This document shows, piece by piece, positions 18,057-27,500 of a DNA stretch of 64,000 nucleotides (position 1 is the stretch's first letter; every line of letters begins with the position of its first letter). The DNA comes from Natronomonas marina. GTDB lineage: Archaea; Halobacteriota; Halobacteria; Halobacteriales; Haloarculaceae. The notes under the pieces are model-generated. The model was not told the DNA's origin and did not search any database. It saw only the letters and a list, made by a program, of their open reading frames with translations. A program made the translations under genes and the position numbers. The stretch spans positions 3,060,932 to 3,124,931 of the forward strand of contig NZ_CP101154.1 of NCBI RefSeq assembly GCF_024298905.1, read 5' to 3'.

Positions 18057-18476
18057 TCAACCGAGCGAGGCGTTCGCCGCGTCGGAACTGCCGTCCAACC
18101 AGCCGCCGACGTGCCCGCCGAGGGCTCCGAACCCGCCGAAGACGGTCACGAAGATGCCCACGAACAGAACCGCGAGCAACCCCGCGAGGAGCGAGAACGG
18201 AAGTGACCACGAGTAGTCCGGTATCGTCGAGACGAACCGAACCGATTTCGGAAGTACGGCGACCGAACCGACCAGCCCCGTTCGCCACCCGACCCGCCGA
18301 CCCGGGACGCCCCGACCGCCGAACACGTACCCGACCACACCGCCGGCGAGAAACACGGGGAGTATCGACGGCAGTTCGGTGACCCGGACACACAGCACCG
18401 TGAACGGAACCGAACCGAGTCCGGCGGCGACGGGGTAGCGCCAGGCGTCCTCCGCGAACGCGTTTCGGAGGTCCAT
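18057..18476 (-). CDS. DUF5518-like small membrane protein
   Basis: 139 residues with four predicted membrane helices: around VAAGLGSVPFTVLCVRV, ILPVFLAGGVVGYVFGG, TGLVGSVAVLPKSV and LPFSLLAGLLAVLFVGIFVTV, then a Gly-rich C-terminus (GGFGALGGHVGGWL). The Gly-rich end and layout resemble haloarchaeal DUF5518 membrane proteins. Function unknown. Convergent with TFB and divergent from nreA. Confidence 0.65.
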   Translation of the reverse strand: MDLRNAFAEDAWRYPVAAGLGSVPFTVLCVRVTELPSILPVFLAGGVVGYVFGGRGVPGRRVGWRTGLVGSVAVLPKSVRFVSTIPDYSWSLPFSLLAGLLAVLFVGIFVTVFGGFGALGGHVGGWLDGSSDAANASLG

Positions 18477-18603
18477 GCGGGTAATTTTCGAACCTCATCA
18501 CTTGGACGTTGTGGTGCCAGCGAACCGGGCGGCGTCCGGGGCGGCGAACGCGGCACCGCGGCGCCGCCGAACAGCCTTTGTCCGTCCCCGACGAAGCCCC
18601 GCC

Positions 18604-19887
18604 ATGCGCCTCGACGAGTACGTCGACGGACTCGACCGCGAGGAGTCCGTCGAGTTGCGGAAACTCGCCGAGGAGAAGTCATACGCCATCACGGATCACC
18701 TCGACGCCGCACGGGCCCGGTTCGACGAGACGCTGACCGACGACGCGGTGGTCGGTTCGACGGCGCCATCGGTGTTCGTCGGCCGGTCGTCGTATCCGAA
18801 CGTCTCGACGGGCCTGCTGGCGCCCGTCGGCGACGAGGACGACGCCGACGCCTACGTGACCGACGGCGAGTGGTACCGGCAGGACTTCTCCATCGAGGAC
18901 GTCTTCGCAAAGCGAACGGGCCTTCTGAACTCCACGCGGCGGGCGACCGTCGACGTCGAGGATGTCTGGGACGGCTTCGTCGGCACCCAGAGGGAGGTCG
19001 CCATCGCCGACCGCCCCGTCGACGTCGAACTCGGTCTGGCGGAGTCGCCGGGCTTCGACCTCGACGGCAGCCTCGAGGACATCGCCGCACCGCGGGGCCC
19101 CCGCGCCAGCGCCGAGGCCGCCCGACTGACCGAGAACCCCTCGGTTCCCCGGGCCGTCGAGAAGACCCTCTCGGACGACGACTGGCGCGCGGAGGGCGCC
19201 ATCACCTACCTCTACCGCCGGGGATTCGACGTCTACGACGTCAACAACGTGCTGTCGGTCGGCGCGCTCGGGGTCGGCGAGAACCGGCGGCTGGTCCCGA
19301 CGCGGTGGTCCATCACCGCCGTCGACGACACCGTCGGGCAGTACCTGCGGGGTACGATCCGCAACGCCCCGACCATCGGCGAGACGAAGGTGTGGCACAA
19401 CCGCTACGTGGGCAACGACTACTGGATAATCGCGGCGCCGGGCGACTGGGAGTTCGAGTTGCTGGAACTGAAGGCGCCCGGCTCCATCTGGAACCCCGAC
19501 CCAGACGGCCAACTGTATATGGCCGCCGACCGCGAGGGCTACGAGGGTCGCACGGGGTACGTCGACGAGACCTCCGGCGCCTACTACGCCGCCCGCCTCG
19601 GGGTCCTGGAGCACTTCGCCGACCGCGACCGGCAGGCGAAGGTGTTCGTGGTGCGGCACGCCACCAACGAGTACTGGGCGCCGGTCGGCGTCTGGCAGAT
19701 ACGCGAGTCGGTCCGCAACGCCTTCGACAACGAACCGGCCGTCGCGGAGACGTTCCACGACGCCGTCCGAAAGCTGGTGCCGCAACTGCCCGTCTCGATG
19801 GCCGACCTCCGCCGGAAGTCGACGATGGCCGCCGGCGTCCAGGCCGACCTCTCGGCGTTCGGCGCCGGCGGGACCGACCGGCCCTGA
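18604..19887 (+). CDS. nreA: DNA repair protein NreA
   Basis: 427 residues. NreA proteins protect archaeal cells from DNA damage and bind the PCNA clamp. The family core is recognisable in SVFVGRSSYPNVSTGLLAP, ITYLYRRGFDVYDVNNVLS, VPTRWSITAVDDTVG and LELKAPGSIWNP. The C-terminus carries a PCNA-interacting motif QADLSAFG about ten residues from the end. Start at the ATG at 18604 (MRLDEYVDGL). The reading frame extends to 18475, but that extension overlaps the divergent gene's start and is low-complexity. Confidence 0.92.
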   Translation: MRLDEYVDGLDREESVELRKLAEEKSYAITDHLDAARARFDETLTDDAVVGSTAPSVFVGRSSYPNVSTGLLAPVGDEDDADAYVTDGEWYRQDFSIEDVFAKRTGLLNSTRRATVDVEDVWDGFVGTQREVAIADRPVDVELGLAESPGFDLDGSLEDIAAPRGPRASAEAARLTENPSVPRAVEKTLSDDDWRAEGAITYLYRRGFDVYDVNNVLSVGALGVGENRRLVPTRWSITAVDDTVGQYLRGTIRNAPTIGETKVWHNRYVGNDYWIIAAPGDWEFELLELKAPGSIWNPDPDGQLYMAADREGYEGRTGYVDETSGAYYAARLGVLEHFADRDRQAKVFVVRHATNEYWAPVGVWQIRESVRNAFDNEPAVAETFHDAVRKLVPQLPVSMADLRRKSTMAAGVQADLSAFGAGGTDRP

Positions 19888-19932
19888 CCCGTTCTCGAAG
19901 CGATTAAGCCGCCGTCGGCGTATCCGTCGGGT

Positions 19933-20082
19933 ATGCTCCCCGCCTCCACGCACGCGGCGCTGCTCTCGGGGCCGGCGCTGTTCGTCGTCCTGCTATCGGT
20001 CGTCTTCCTCGTCTTTCCGTGCTTCTACCTCTACCGGGCGCTCTCAGAGCGGGGCGTCTTCCGGCGGCTGCTCGGGCGGTGA
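19933..20082 (+). CDS. Small single-span membrane protein
   Basis: A 49-residue protein (MLPASTHAAL at the start). One transmembrane helix runs from residue 14 to 35 (PALFVVLLSVVFLVFPCFYLY), followed by a basic cytoplasmic end (RALSERGVFRRLLGR). A GATTAAG TATA-like element lies 27 bp before the ATG, which supports real transcription. Function unknown. It lies between nreA and the interrupted beta-helix gene. Confidence 0.65.
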   Translation: MLPASTHAALLSGPALFVVLLSVVFLVFPCFYLYRALSERGVFRRLLGR

Positions 20083-20106
20083 GCGGGTCGCTTCGGCACA
20101 AGTACG

Positions 20107-20332
20107 TCACGTCGTCGATGCACCCCAGACGACGTCGACGTCGCCCTGCGACGGCTCTCCCGTCCGTATCCGTACCGCCTCGACGACGAGATACGTTCGA
20201 GTGGCGTCGACGACGTGCGCGTACGTTCCCGGCTCCGTCGAGTTGATCCAGTACTGCCGCGGCCGGTCGGCCAGGCCGTGGGTGATCGAGTCGCCGTCGC
20301 CGACGGTCGTTCGACCGCCGTTTTCGGTCCGG
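20107..20332 (-). pseudogene. Beta-helix protein, C-terminal fragment cut off by an IS66-family insertion
   Basis: The frame RTENGGRTTVGDGDSITHG to DVDVVWGAST then TGA is the end of the beta-helix protein whose first part lies at 21938-23120. Joining the two across one copy of the 8-bp target duplication gives a continuous 466-residue frame. The fragment itself has a globular, non-helix sequence (QYWINSTEPGTYAHVV), perhaps a C-terminal beta-sandwich. It has no start codon or promoter of its own. Confidence 0.8.
20325..20332 (+). repeat. 8-bp target-site duplication, left copy
   Basis: CGGTCCGG at 20325-20332, repeated exactly at 21938-21945 and directly abutting both ends of the IS66-family element. 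Eight bases is the characteristic IS66 duplication length. Confidence 0.85.
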
Positions 20333-20400
20333 GTACGTGTTTAGCCCCGATGAATTTCGCCACTATCTCGTAACAGGCGACCAATCGGGGGGATATGCAC

Positions 20401-20473
20401 CCTCAGCAAGGGCTAATTGAATTTCTCCAGGGATGGTCTCCGCTCGGAGACCATCCCGGTGACCCTGCTGAGG
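20401..20473 (+). promoter_or_regulatory. Nested inverted repeats in the IS66 transposase leader
   Basis: Outer arms CCTCAGCAAGGG (20401-20412) and CCCTGCTGAGG (20463-20473) pair with one bulged A. Inside, a perfect 12-bp stem GGGATGGTCTCC / GGAGACCATCCC (20430-20441 and 20446-20457) has a 4-base loop. The structure ends 10 bases before the transposase start, so as RNA it could hide the start region or block read-through from host promoters. Confidence 0.55.
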
Positions 20474-20483
20474 TAACGCTGAG

Positions 20484-21929
20484 GTGGTCATAGTGGAGTG
20501 GGATGACCTCAGCAAAGACGAACTTCTCTCACGGTTTCTCCAGATGGAAGAGCGAATTGACGAGCTGGAGGAGAAACTTGAGCAAAAGGACGAACGGATC
20601 GAAGAGCAGCAAGAGCGAATCGAAGAACTCGAAACACGGCTTCGCAAATACGAGAATCCACATACACCGCCGAGTAAGCGACGGTCGGGGACTGACGAGT
20701 CCCCGACCTCGCAAGATGACGAAGACGACGATGTTAGAACTGATGGCGGCGCTCCCGGACGAAAGGACGGTCACGACCCGGAGTGGCGCTCTACGGCTGA
20801 TCCGGACGAAGAAGTTGAGGTTACCTGTGACTGCTGTCCAGAGTGTGGCCAACACTTCGACGAGTCGGTGGGCGTCAGCCCCCGACTCGTCGAGGAGATA
20901 CCGGACCCACAGCCACCAGAAGTCACGCAATACAACCGCCACTGCTACCAGTGCGACTCCTGTGGGACTGAGACAGTCGCTACACACCCCGACTGCCCCG
21001 ATGAGGGGCAGTTCGGGGTGAACGTTATCGCCCAATCTGCACTGTCGAGGTACGATTACCGCCTCCCCTATCGGAAGATTGCAGACCGTTTCGAGCAGCT
21101 ACATGAACTGGAGTTGTCGGGCGCGTCCGCATGGCACGCGACCGAGCGCGCTGCGCGCGCCGGTCGCTGTGAATACGAGCAGATCCGCCGCCAGATCTGG
21201 CAGGCCGACGTTGTCCACATCGACGAAACAGGCATCAAGCGGGATGGTGAGCAAGCATGGATCTGGACGTTCACCACCGAGAACCACACGCTCTACGCTG
21301 TTAGAGAGAGTCGTGGAAGCGATGTTCCCGCGGAAGTCCTCGGCGAGGACTTCGCGGGAACGGTCATCTGTGATGGGTGGACGGCCTATCCGGCCTTCAG
21401 CGACAATCTACAGCGGTGTTGGGCTCATATTCTGCGGGAGGCTAAAGATGCCGCCGAGAAGCACCCCGAAGGCAAACCGATCTACGAGTCTCTCAAGCAG
21501 TTGTACGTCGCTCTCCAGACGCGGCTGGAGAGCGACTTGTCCATTCGTGAGCGAGCAGAGCTCCAGTGTGTTGCACGAAGAGAGCTTGAATCGCTGATTG
21601 AGCGGTCAGTTCCCGACGGACCAGTGGCAACACTGCTCGGAAAGATCGAAGGTGGCCTCGACCACTGGCTCACCTTCGTCGGTGAGCCAGCGGTCTCTCC
21701 GACCAACAATGCCGCCGAAAACGCGCTCCGTGAACCAGTGGTTCTCCGGAAACTTATCGGAACACTCCGCAACGACCGCGGGATGTTCGTTCATGAGACG
21801 GTGCTGTCCCTGCTGGCGACGTGGCGCCAGCAGGGACGCAATCCCTACGACGAACTCAAGCGAGTCTCTCGAAACAACGAGATGGTTTCACGAGATCAGG
21901 CTGTGCCGGTCGTTGAGTCATCGGGCTAA
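20484..21929 (+). CDS. IS66-family transposase
   Basis: 481 residues from a GTG at 20484 (a GTG at 20493 is an alternative). Residues 15-55 are a leucine-zipper-like coiled coil (EERIDELEEKLEQKDERIE), then an acidic linker. A zinc finger follows (CCPECGQHF and CYQCDSC). The DDE catalytic domain has Asp in VVHIDETGIK, Asp in TVICDGWTAYP, and Glu in TNNAAENALRE, with the IS66 C-terminal region after it. Intact, with lower GC than neighbours. Confidence 0.92.
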   Translation: MVIVEWDDLSKDELLSRFLQMEERIDELEEKLEQKDERIEEQQERIEELETRLRKYENPHTPPSKRRSGTDESPTSQDDEDDDVRTDGGAPGRKDGHDPEWRSTADPDEEVEVTCDCCPECGQHFDESVGVSPRLVEEIPDPQPPEVTQYNRHCYQCDSCGTETVATHPDCPDEGQFGVNVIAQSALSRYDYRLPYRKIADRFEQLHELELSGASAWHATERAARAGRCEYEQIRRQIWQADVVHIDETGIKRDGEQAWIWTFTTENHTLYAVRESRGSDVPAEVLGEDFAGTVICDGWTAYPAFSDNLQRCWAHILREAKDAAEKHPEGKPIYESLKQLYVALQTRLESDLSIRERAELQCVARRELESLIERSVPDGPVATLLGKIEGGLDHWLTFVGEPAVSPTNNAAENALREPVVLRKLIGTLRNDRGMFVHETVLSLLATWRQQGRNPYDELKRVSRNNEMVSRDQAVPVVESSG

Positions 21930-21937
21930 ACACGTAC

Positions 21938-23120
21938 CGGTCCGGTATCCCCGATTGAACCGGTACGTGGACCCGGTCGACCGTGACGGCCGGTCGACGG
22001 CCGCGGCGGCGTTGCCGTGAAGGAGGTTGAACGAGATCAGGTTGTCACGACTGTCCGACGTTTCGACGAGGCCGTGTCCTTGCGTACGGTCGTAATCGTC
22101 GTCGTTGAGCAGTGCGGACTCGACGACCCTACTGCGGTGTGCCCCGTCGAGGACGACCCCGCTGTAGGAACCGGGGTCGTCGCGCGAATTGTTGGCGACG
22201 AACGCGTTCCGGAGGGTGACCCGGTCGCCCTTGATCAGCACGCCGTGTCGCCGGTTGCGCTCGCTGTGGGCCCCTACGAGCGTGGCGTCCTTCGCGCTCT
22301 CTATCATTCGGATACCTGCCTCGCCCCTCGTGTCGTACGCGTGGGGGTGGATCAGCGTCCCGCCGGCGTCCGCCATCGTGAACCCGTAGCTCTCGCAGCT
22401 TTCGGCGTACAGGTTCACGCCGAACAGGTCCCCGGTGTACCCGAAGACGAACCCGTCGCCGGCACAGCGTGCCACGTCGACGTCCGTGAGCGTCGGTTCG
22501 TAGGAGTACTCCCCGTTGGGCCCGCCCTCGAACCGGACGCCGTCGCCCGCTCCGTTCCGGACGACGAGGTGTTCGACGACCGGTCGCCATGTGTACCCGA
22601 CCACGACCAGACAGTCCCCCCGCTCGTTGCCGGACCGGTTGCCGTCGATCCGGAGGTCGGAAACGCGGACGTGTTCGGCACCCGACGGGATCGTCAGGAG
22701 GTCCGCGTTCAGCCCGTCGGCAGCACGGAGGGTCGTCGCGGGGCCGCTTCCGGCGACCCACGTCGCCCCCGCCAGCGTCACCGGCCGATCGAGCTCGTAG
22801 GTTCCCGGTGCGACTTCGATGGCGGTGCCCGTTCCGGTCGCCTCACCGGCGTCGATCGCGTACTGGATGGCGTCGCTGCCGGAGCCACCGAACGCGGGAT
22901 CGTCGGTCCCCCGTCGGAAGACGTACGACGTTCCGTCGTCCCGGGTGACGAGGAAATCGGCGCCGGTCGGTTTCACGGTCCCTCTCATCGACGCCCTCCA
23001 CTCGGGTTCCTCGTCCGTCCGGAGGGATCGGGCGCCCCGCCCGACCGGGAGGACGCCGATTCCGGCGGCGACCGCTCGGAGCGTCGCTCGTCGCCGACGG
23101 TCGATACCCTCTCGAACCAT
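21938..23120 (-). pseudogene. Right-handed beta-helix (pectate-lyase-like) exported protein, N-terminal part
   Basis: About 392 codons before the insertion. The N-terminus has a Tat-like signal (RRRRATLRAVAAGIGVLPVG). A linker follows, then YVFRRGTDDPAFGGSGSDAIQYAID and PGTYELDRPVTL, the usual opening of parallel beta-helix proteins. Beta-helix rungs rich in Asn/Asp/Gly follow (VRVSDLRIDGNRSGNERG; NRRHGVLIKGDRVTLRNAFV). Such proteins bind or cleave polysaccharides. The frame reads into the IS66-family element and stops at 21918. The lost C-terminus is at 20107-20332. It follows a glycosyltransferase gene in the same orientation. Confidence 0.85.
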
Positions 23121-23251
23121 GTGGTCTGTCCGGTGTCGTACCGTTCGACCGGGGGTACCGTGGTTCTACCGGCGACCGGTCCGCTCGGGTCCCGCCATCC
23201 GTGCCGATCGGGTCGTTTCCGACCGATCCGGTGTCCGAGCGCGCGCATGTC

Positions 23252-24406
23252 TCACTTGTCGATGACGACGAACTCGCTGTCGCGGGTCCAGAGCGCATAC
23301 AGGGGCACGACGTGTTCGAGCGTCGCGTAGACCGGCGTGAGTAGCAGCAGGCCCGCGCCTTCGAGACCGCCGACTCGCCGTGCGCCCAGTCCGATGGTGC
23401 TGACGTAGATGAGACTGCCCGCCGCGAGCAGGCCGACGACCCACGTCGGAAACGCGAGCCCGTACCCGAGGAGCCACAGCGGGAGGAACACCCAGCTGGA
23501 CGCGACGGCGACGGTCCAGGTAAGGATGCGAGCACCGACGACGACCCGGCTCGCGACCGGTGCCTTCGGGAGGTACCGGGCGATACCGAGATACCAGCGC
23601 GACCGTTGCTTCAGGAACGACGTGACGTCGTGCGGGCTGAGAATGCTCACGCGGGTCGCGCTCTGCCAGACCGGGACGTCCCGTTTCACCAACTCGAGCG
23701 CGAAGGCGAAGTCCTCGACGATCGTCTCCCGATCGAAGCCGATCTCCGCGAGGACGTCGCCGCGGGCACAGAGCAACTCGCCGTGGAACCCGAGGTAGGG
23801 TTTTCCGAGGACGCCGGTGAACAGACGGTAGATGGACAGGTCGTCGACGAAGCGGATGTGGTCGGCCATGAACGTCGTCACCGACCGGCCCCGGCGCGGG
23901 AGGAGAACGGGGTTCATCGCCCGGTAGCCGCGCTCCTCGTAGTGGGGAATCTCGTAGAGGAACGCGTCGTCGAGGACGCGGTTGTCGTCGTCGATGAACC
24001 CGTACCAGTACGACGGTGCCTCGGCGACGACCGTCTCGATGAAGTAGTTGATGGCCCGTCCCTTGGCGACCGCCTCGCAGTCGTACGACTCCGGCACGAC
24101 GACGGTCGTGACGTCGTCGCGGTCGAGGAGTTCGGCCTGGAGATCGCTCCCCTCGTCGAGGACGCAGAAGATCTCACAGTCGGAGAACCTCGCGGTGGTG
24201 TGGTCCAGCGTCTCGCGAAGCGCGGTGGCGACGTGGGCGGCGGCGACCGTCGTGATCACGAGCCGTACGTTCTCGGCTCGCTCGCCGCTCCGCTCCGGCT
24301 CGTAGCGAACCGACAGGAGCAGACCGGTGCCCATCATCAGCGTGAAGACGAGGCCGACGAAGGCACCGAGTATCCGGATTAGCGTGACGAGTTCGGACCA
24401 GATCAT
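23252..24406 (-). CDS. Membrane glycosyltransferase family 2, egghead-like
   Basis: 384 residues. One N-terminal helix (LIRILGAFVGLVFTLMMG) anchors a GT-A catalytic domain. The nucleotide-sugar site DDDN (YGFIDDDNRVLDD) comes first, the catalytic base EDFAF next, then QRSRWYLG, the (Q/R)xxRW motif of processive beta-glycosyltransferases. Two to four C-terminal helices follow. The overall order matches the egghead/beta-1,4-mannosyltransferase group. It is likely to build a polysaccharide or glycolipid at the membrane. The beta-helix gene downstream in the same direction could process the product; this link is inference from position. Confidence 0.85.
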   Translation of the reverse strand: MIWSELVTLIRILGAFVGLVFTLMMGTGLLLSVRYEPERSGERAENVRLVITTVAAAHVATALRETLDHTTARFSDCEIFCVLDEGSDLQAELLDRDDVTTVVVPESYDCEAVAKGRAINYFIETVVAEAPSYWYGFIDDDNRVLDDAFLYEIPHYEERGYRAMNPVLLPRRGRSVTTFMADHIRFVDDLSIYRLFTGVLGKPYLGFHGELLCARGDVLAEIGFDRETIVEDFAFALELVKRDVPVWQSATRVSILSPHDVTSFLKQRSRWYLGIARYLPKAPVASRVVVGARILTWTVAVASSWVFLPLWLLGYGLAFPTWVVGLLAAGSLIYVSTIGLGARRVGGLEGAGLLLLTPVYATLEHVVPLYALWTRDSEFVVIDK

Positions 24407-24502
24407 CTTTGAATCGAGATTTCGTGTGGGGTGGTAGGGTTCCGGGTGTCTCCGACCGAATCGAGCGGTCGCGGGGGAACCGGGGCGACGTTCGACAGGG
24501 AA

Positions 24503-27500
24503 TCAGGCCCCGATGCCGTACTTGTCCTGCAGGTACTGCTCGACCTGCTGGCGTTCGGTGTCGGTCAGCGCGCGGTCGTAGACCACGACCTCGGCGACCT
24601 CCATGTCGACCAGTGGGCTCCCGTCGAGTTCGGCGCCGACGACGATCTTCTGCGGGTCGGTGTCGTAGGTGTGGGTGAACTGGTCGATCTGGGTGCCGTT
24701 CTTGTAGTGGGTGACCTGGTCCGAGGCCAGAACCGCCGACTGGGTCAGCCAGGTGTCGGAACCAACGTCGGCGGAGGCGGGCGCGGTGAAGTCCTCGCAC
24801 CAGCCCTGCACCTGCAGGCTGCTGTCGTGGACGATGAGGCCGAAGGCGTTGTTGCAGGCCGCCGCGCCGTAGGCGACACCGCCGCCCCAGTCCGGCGAGC
24901 TCTGGTAGTTCACGACGTACATGATCGTCCGGCTGTCGTTCCCCGACGGGAGGCCAGTCAGCGTGTCCGTCCGCTGGAGCAGGTCGTCGGTGCCGTCCAG
25001 ACTGACCATCGGTTCCCCGTTCGGACCGTCAGTGACGAGCGTCGGATCGCCCGACGCCGTGAGGTCGTTGCCCTGCCCGGACTGGTCGGCCCAGCCCGTG
25101 ACGTTGTCGCCGCTCGTCGTCACGCCCTGCCCGGCGTCGAAGTGCGTGACCAGCCCGCTCGTCACCGGAAGCGACGAGGTGGTGGGCTGGTTCACAGTGA
25201 TCGAGACGGTGGCGGTGTCGGTCGCGCCGTCGTCGTCCGCCACCGAGTAGGTGAAGCTGTCCGACGCCGAGTCGGAGCCGCCGTGGGTGTAGGTGATCGC
25301 GCCGGTCGAATCGTCGACCGAAACCGTCCCGTTCGACGGCCCGCTCGTGACCTGAACGGACGAGGCGTTCAGGCTGCCGTCGCTGTCGGTGTCGTTGGCG
25401 AGGACGTCCACGACGACGGACTGTCCGGCGTCGACCGTTGCCGAGTCGTCGCTGGCCGTCGGCGCCGTGTTGGCTGCGCTGATCGAGACGGTGACGGTCG
25501 CCTCGTTGGACGTGGCGCCGTCGTCGTCGTCGACGGTGTACGTGAACGTCGCGTCACCGCTGGCGCCCGAGGGGGTGTCGTAGGTGATCGTGCCATCGGG
25601 GTTGGCCGTGGCCGTGCCGGTCGCCGGCCCGCTCGTGACCTGGACGGACGAGGCGTTCAGCGAGCCGTCGCTGTCGGTGTCGTTGGCGAGGACGTCGATA
25701 GTGGTCGACTGCCCCGCCGTCACGCTCGCGGCGTCGTCGCTGGCGGTCGGGGCTACGTTCGAGGTGCCAGTGGTGTCGAGGTACTTCTGCTGGAAGTACG
25801 CCTCGACTTGCTGGCGCTCCGAATCGGAGAGTGCGCGGTCGTAGACGAGAACGGCGGCGACCTCCATGTCGTTGTAGCCGGCGCCGGAGATTTCCTCGCC
25901 CACGATGAACTTCGCTTGGGCGTCGTCGGGGTCCGTCTCGTAGGTGTGGGTGCCGCTGTCGATCTGGGTGCCGTTCTTGTAGTGGGTGACCTGATCGTCG
26001 GCGACGGTGGCCGACTGGACCAGCCAGCCGGCGCCGGTGCCCTGGGTGGCCGAGGTGATGTCGGTGAAGTACCCGGTCACGTCCAGCAGGCCGGAGTCCT
26101 CCTGGACGATGAGGCCGAAGGCCTCGTTGGGATTCGCGGCGCCGAACGCTGCTCCGGCCCACTCGTTGGCGTTCTGATACTCGGTGACGACGAACATCGT
26201 CCGGTTCTGGCTACCCGACGGGAGCCCCGACAGGGCATCAGTCCGCTCGAGTTTGTCGCCGTCGCCGTCGAGACTGATAACCGGTTGCCCGTTCGGACCG
26301 TCAGTGACGAGCGTCGGATCGCCCGACGCCGTGAGGTCGTTGCCCTGCCCGGACTGGTCGGCCCAGCCCGTGACGTTGTCGCCGCTCGTCGTCACGCCCT
26401 GTCCGGCTTCGAGGTGGGTGACAAGGCCGCTCGTCACCGGCAGCGACGAGTCCGGGGGCTGGGTGACGGTGACGGTCACCGTGGCGGTGTCCGTCGCGCC
26501 GTCGTCGTCGGCGACCGTGTAGGTGAACGTCACGTCACCACTCGCGCCCGAGGGTGCACTGTAGGAGATCGTGCCGTCCGGGTTGACCGAAACCGTCCCG
26601 TTCGACGGCCCGCTCGCGATCGAGACCGACGAGGCGTTCAGCGAGCCGTCGCTGTCGGTGTCGTTGGCGAGGACGTCGATGGTGGTCGACTCACCCGCCG
26701 TGACGGTCGCGGCGTCGTCGCTGGCCGTCGGCGGCTGGTTTACCGCTCCCGTCGCGTCGGTCGTGAACGTTTCCTCGCTGCCGGCGGTCCACTTGCCGTC
26801 GTCGCTCTCGGCGTACGCCTGGAAGACGTAGGTCGTCTCGGAATCGAGCCCGGTCACGTCCGCACCGAACTGGCCGGGACTGCTCAGCGAGGAGCCGGTC
26901 CACCAGGTCAGCGTCGAGCCCTTCTGGCCCTGTTTCCAGTACTGGAAGTAGACCGTCGCGTTGTCGCGGTCGCCGAGCCCCGTGAGGTTGCCCTGCAACG
27001 TCGCCGAGTCCGCATCGACGTTCGTCGCCGACTCGGTCGCGACGCCGTACGGCTGCCCGGACTGGGTGGTGAACGTCTCCGCGGGGCCGGCCTTCCACTC
27101 GCCCTCGTTGCTCTGGCCGAACGCCCGGTACTCGTAGGTCGTCCCGGGCTCGAGACCGACCTCGGTGCTGAACGCGCCGGGCGAGTCCTGCACCGGACCG
27201 GTGTACCAGGTCAGCGTCGAGTCCTTCTGTCCCTGCTTCCAGTAGGTGAAGTACACCTGGGCGTCGGCGTTGTCGCCGAGGTTGACGATCTCGCCGTTCA
27301 GCGTCGCGGACTCGACACCCACGTCGCTCGCGCCGGTACTGTCGACCCCGAAGTACTGGCCCGTCGGGGTGGTGAACGTCTTCTCCTCGCCAGCCTTCCA
27401 CGCGCCGTCGCCGCTCTGGGCGAGCGTCTGCCAGACGTAGGTGGTGCTCGGGCTCAACACGACGTCGAACTGGAATCCACCGGACTGGGTCGTCGGCGCG

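Larger units (their letters stand above)
20333..21937 (+). mobile_element. IS66-family insertion sequence
   Basis: A 1,605-bp element bounded by inverted ends GTACGTGTTTAGCCC (left) and its complement ending CTAAACACGTAC (right), flanked by the 8-bp direct repeat CGGTCCGG. It contains one transposase gene and no tnpA/tnpB accessory genes, as in the ISBst12-like subgroup. Because the duplication and ends are perfect and the transposase is intact, the insertion is probably recent. It splits a beta-helix protein gene. Confidence 0.9.
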
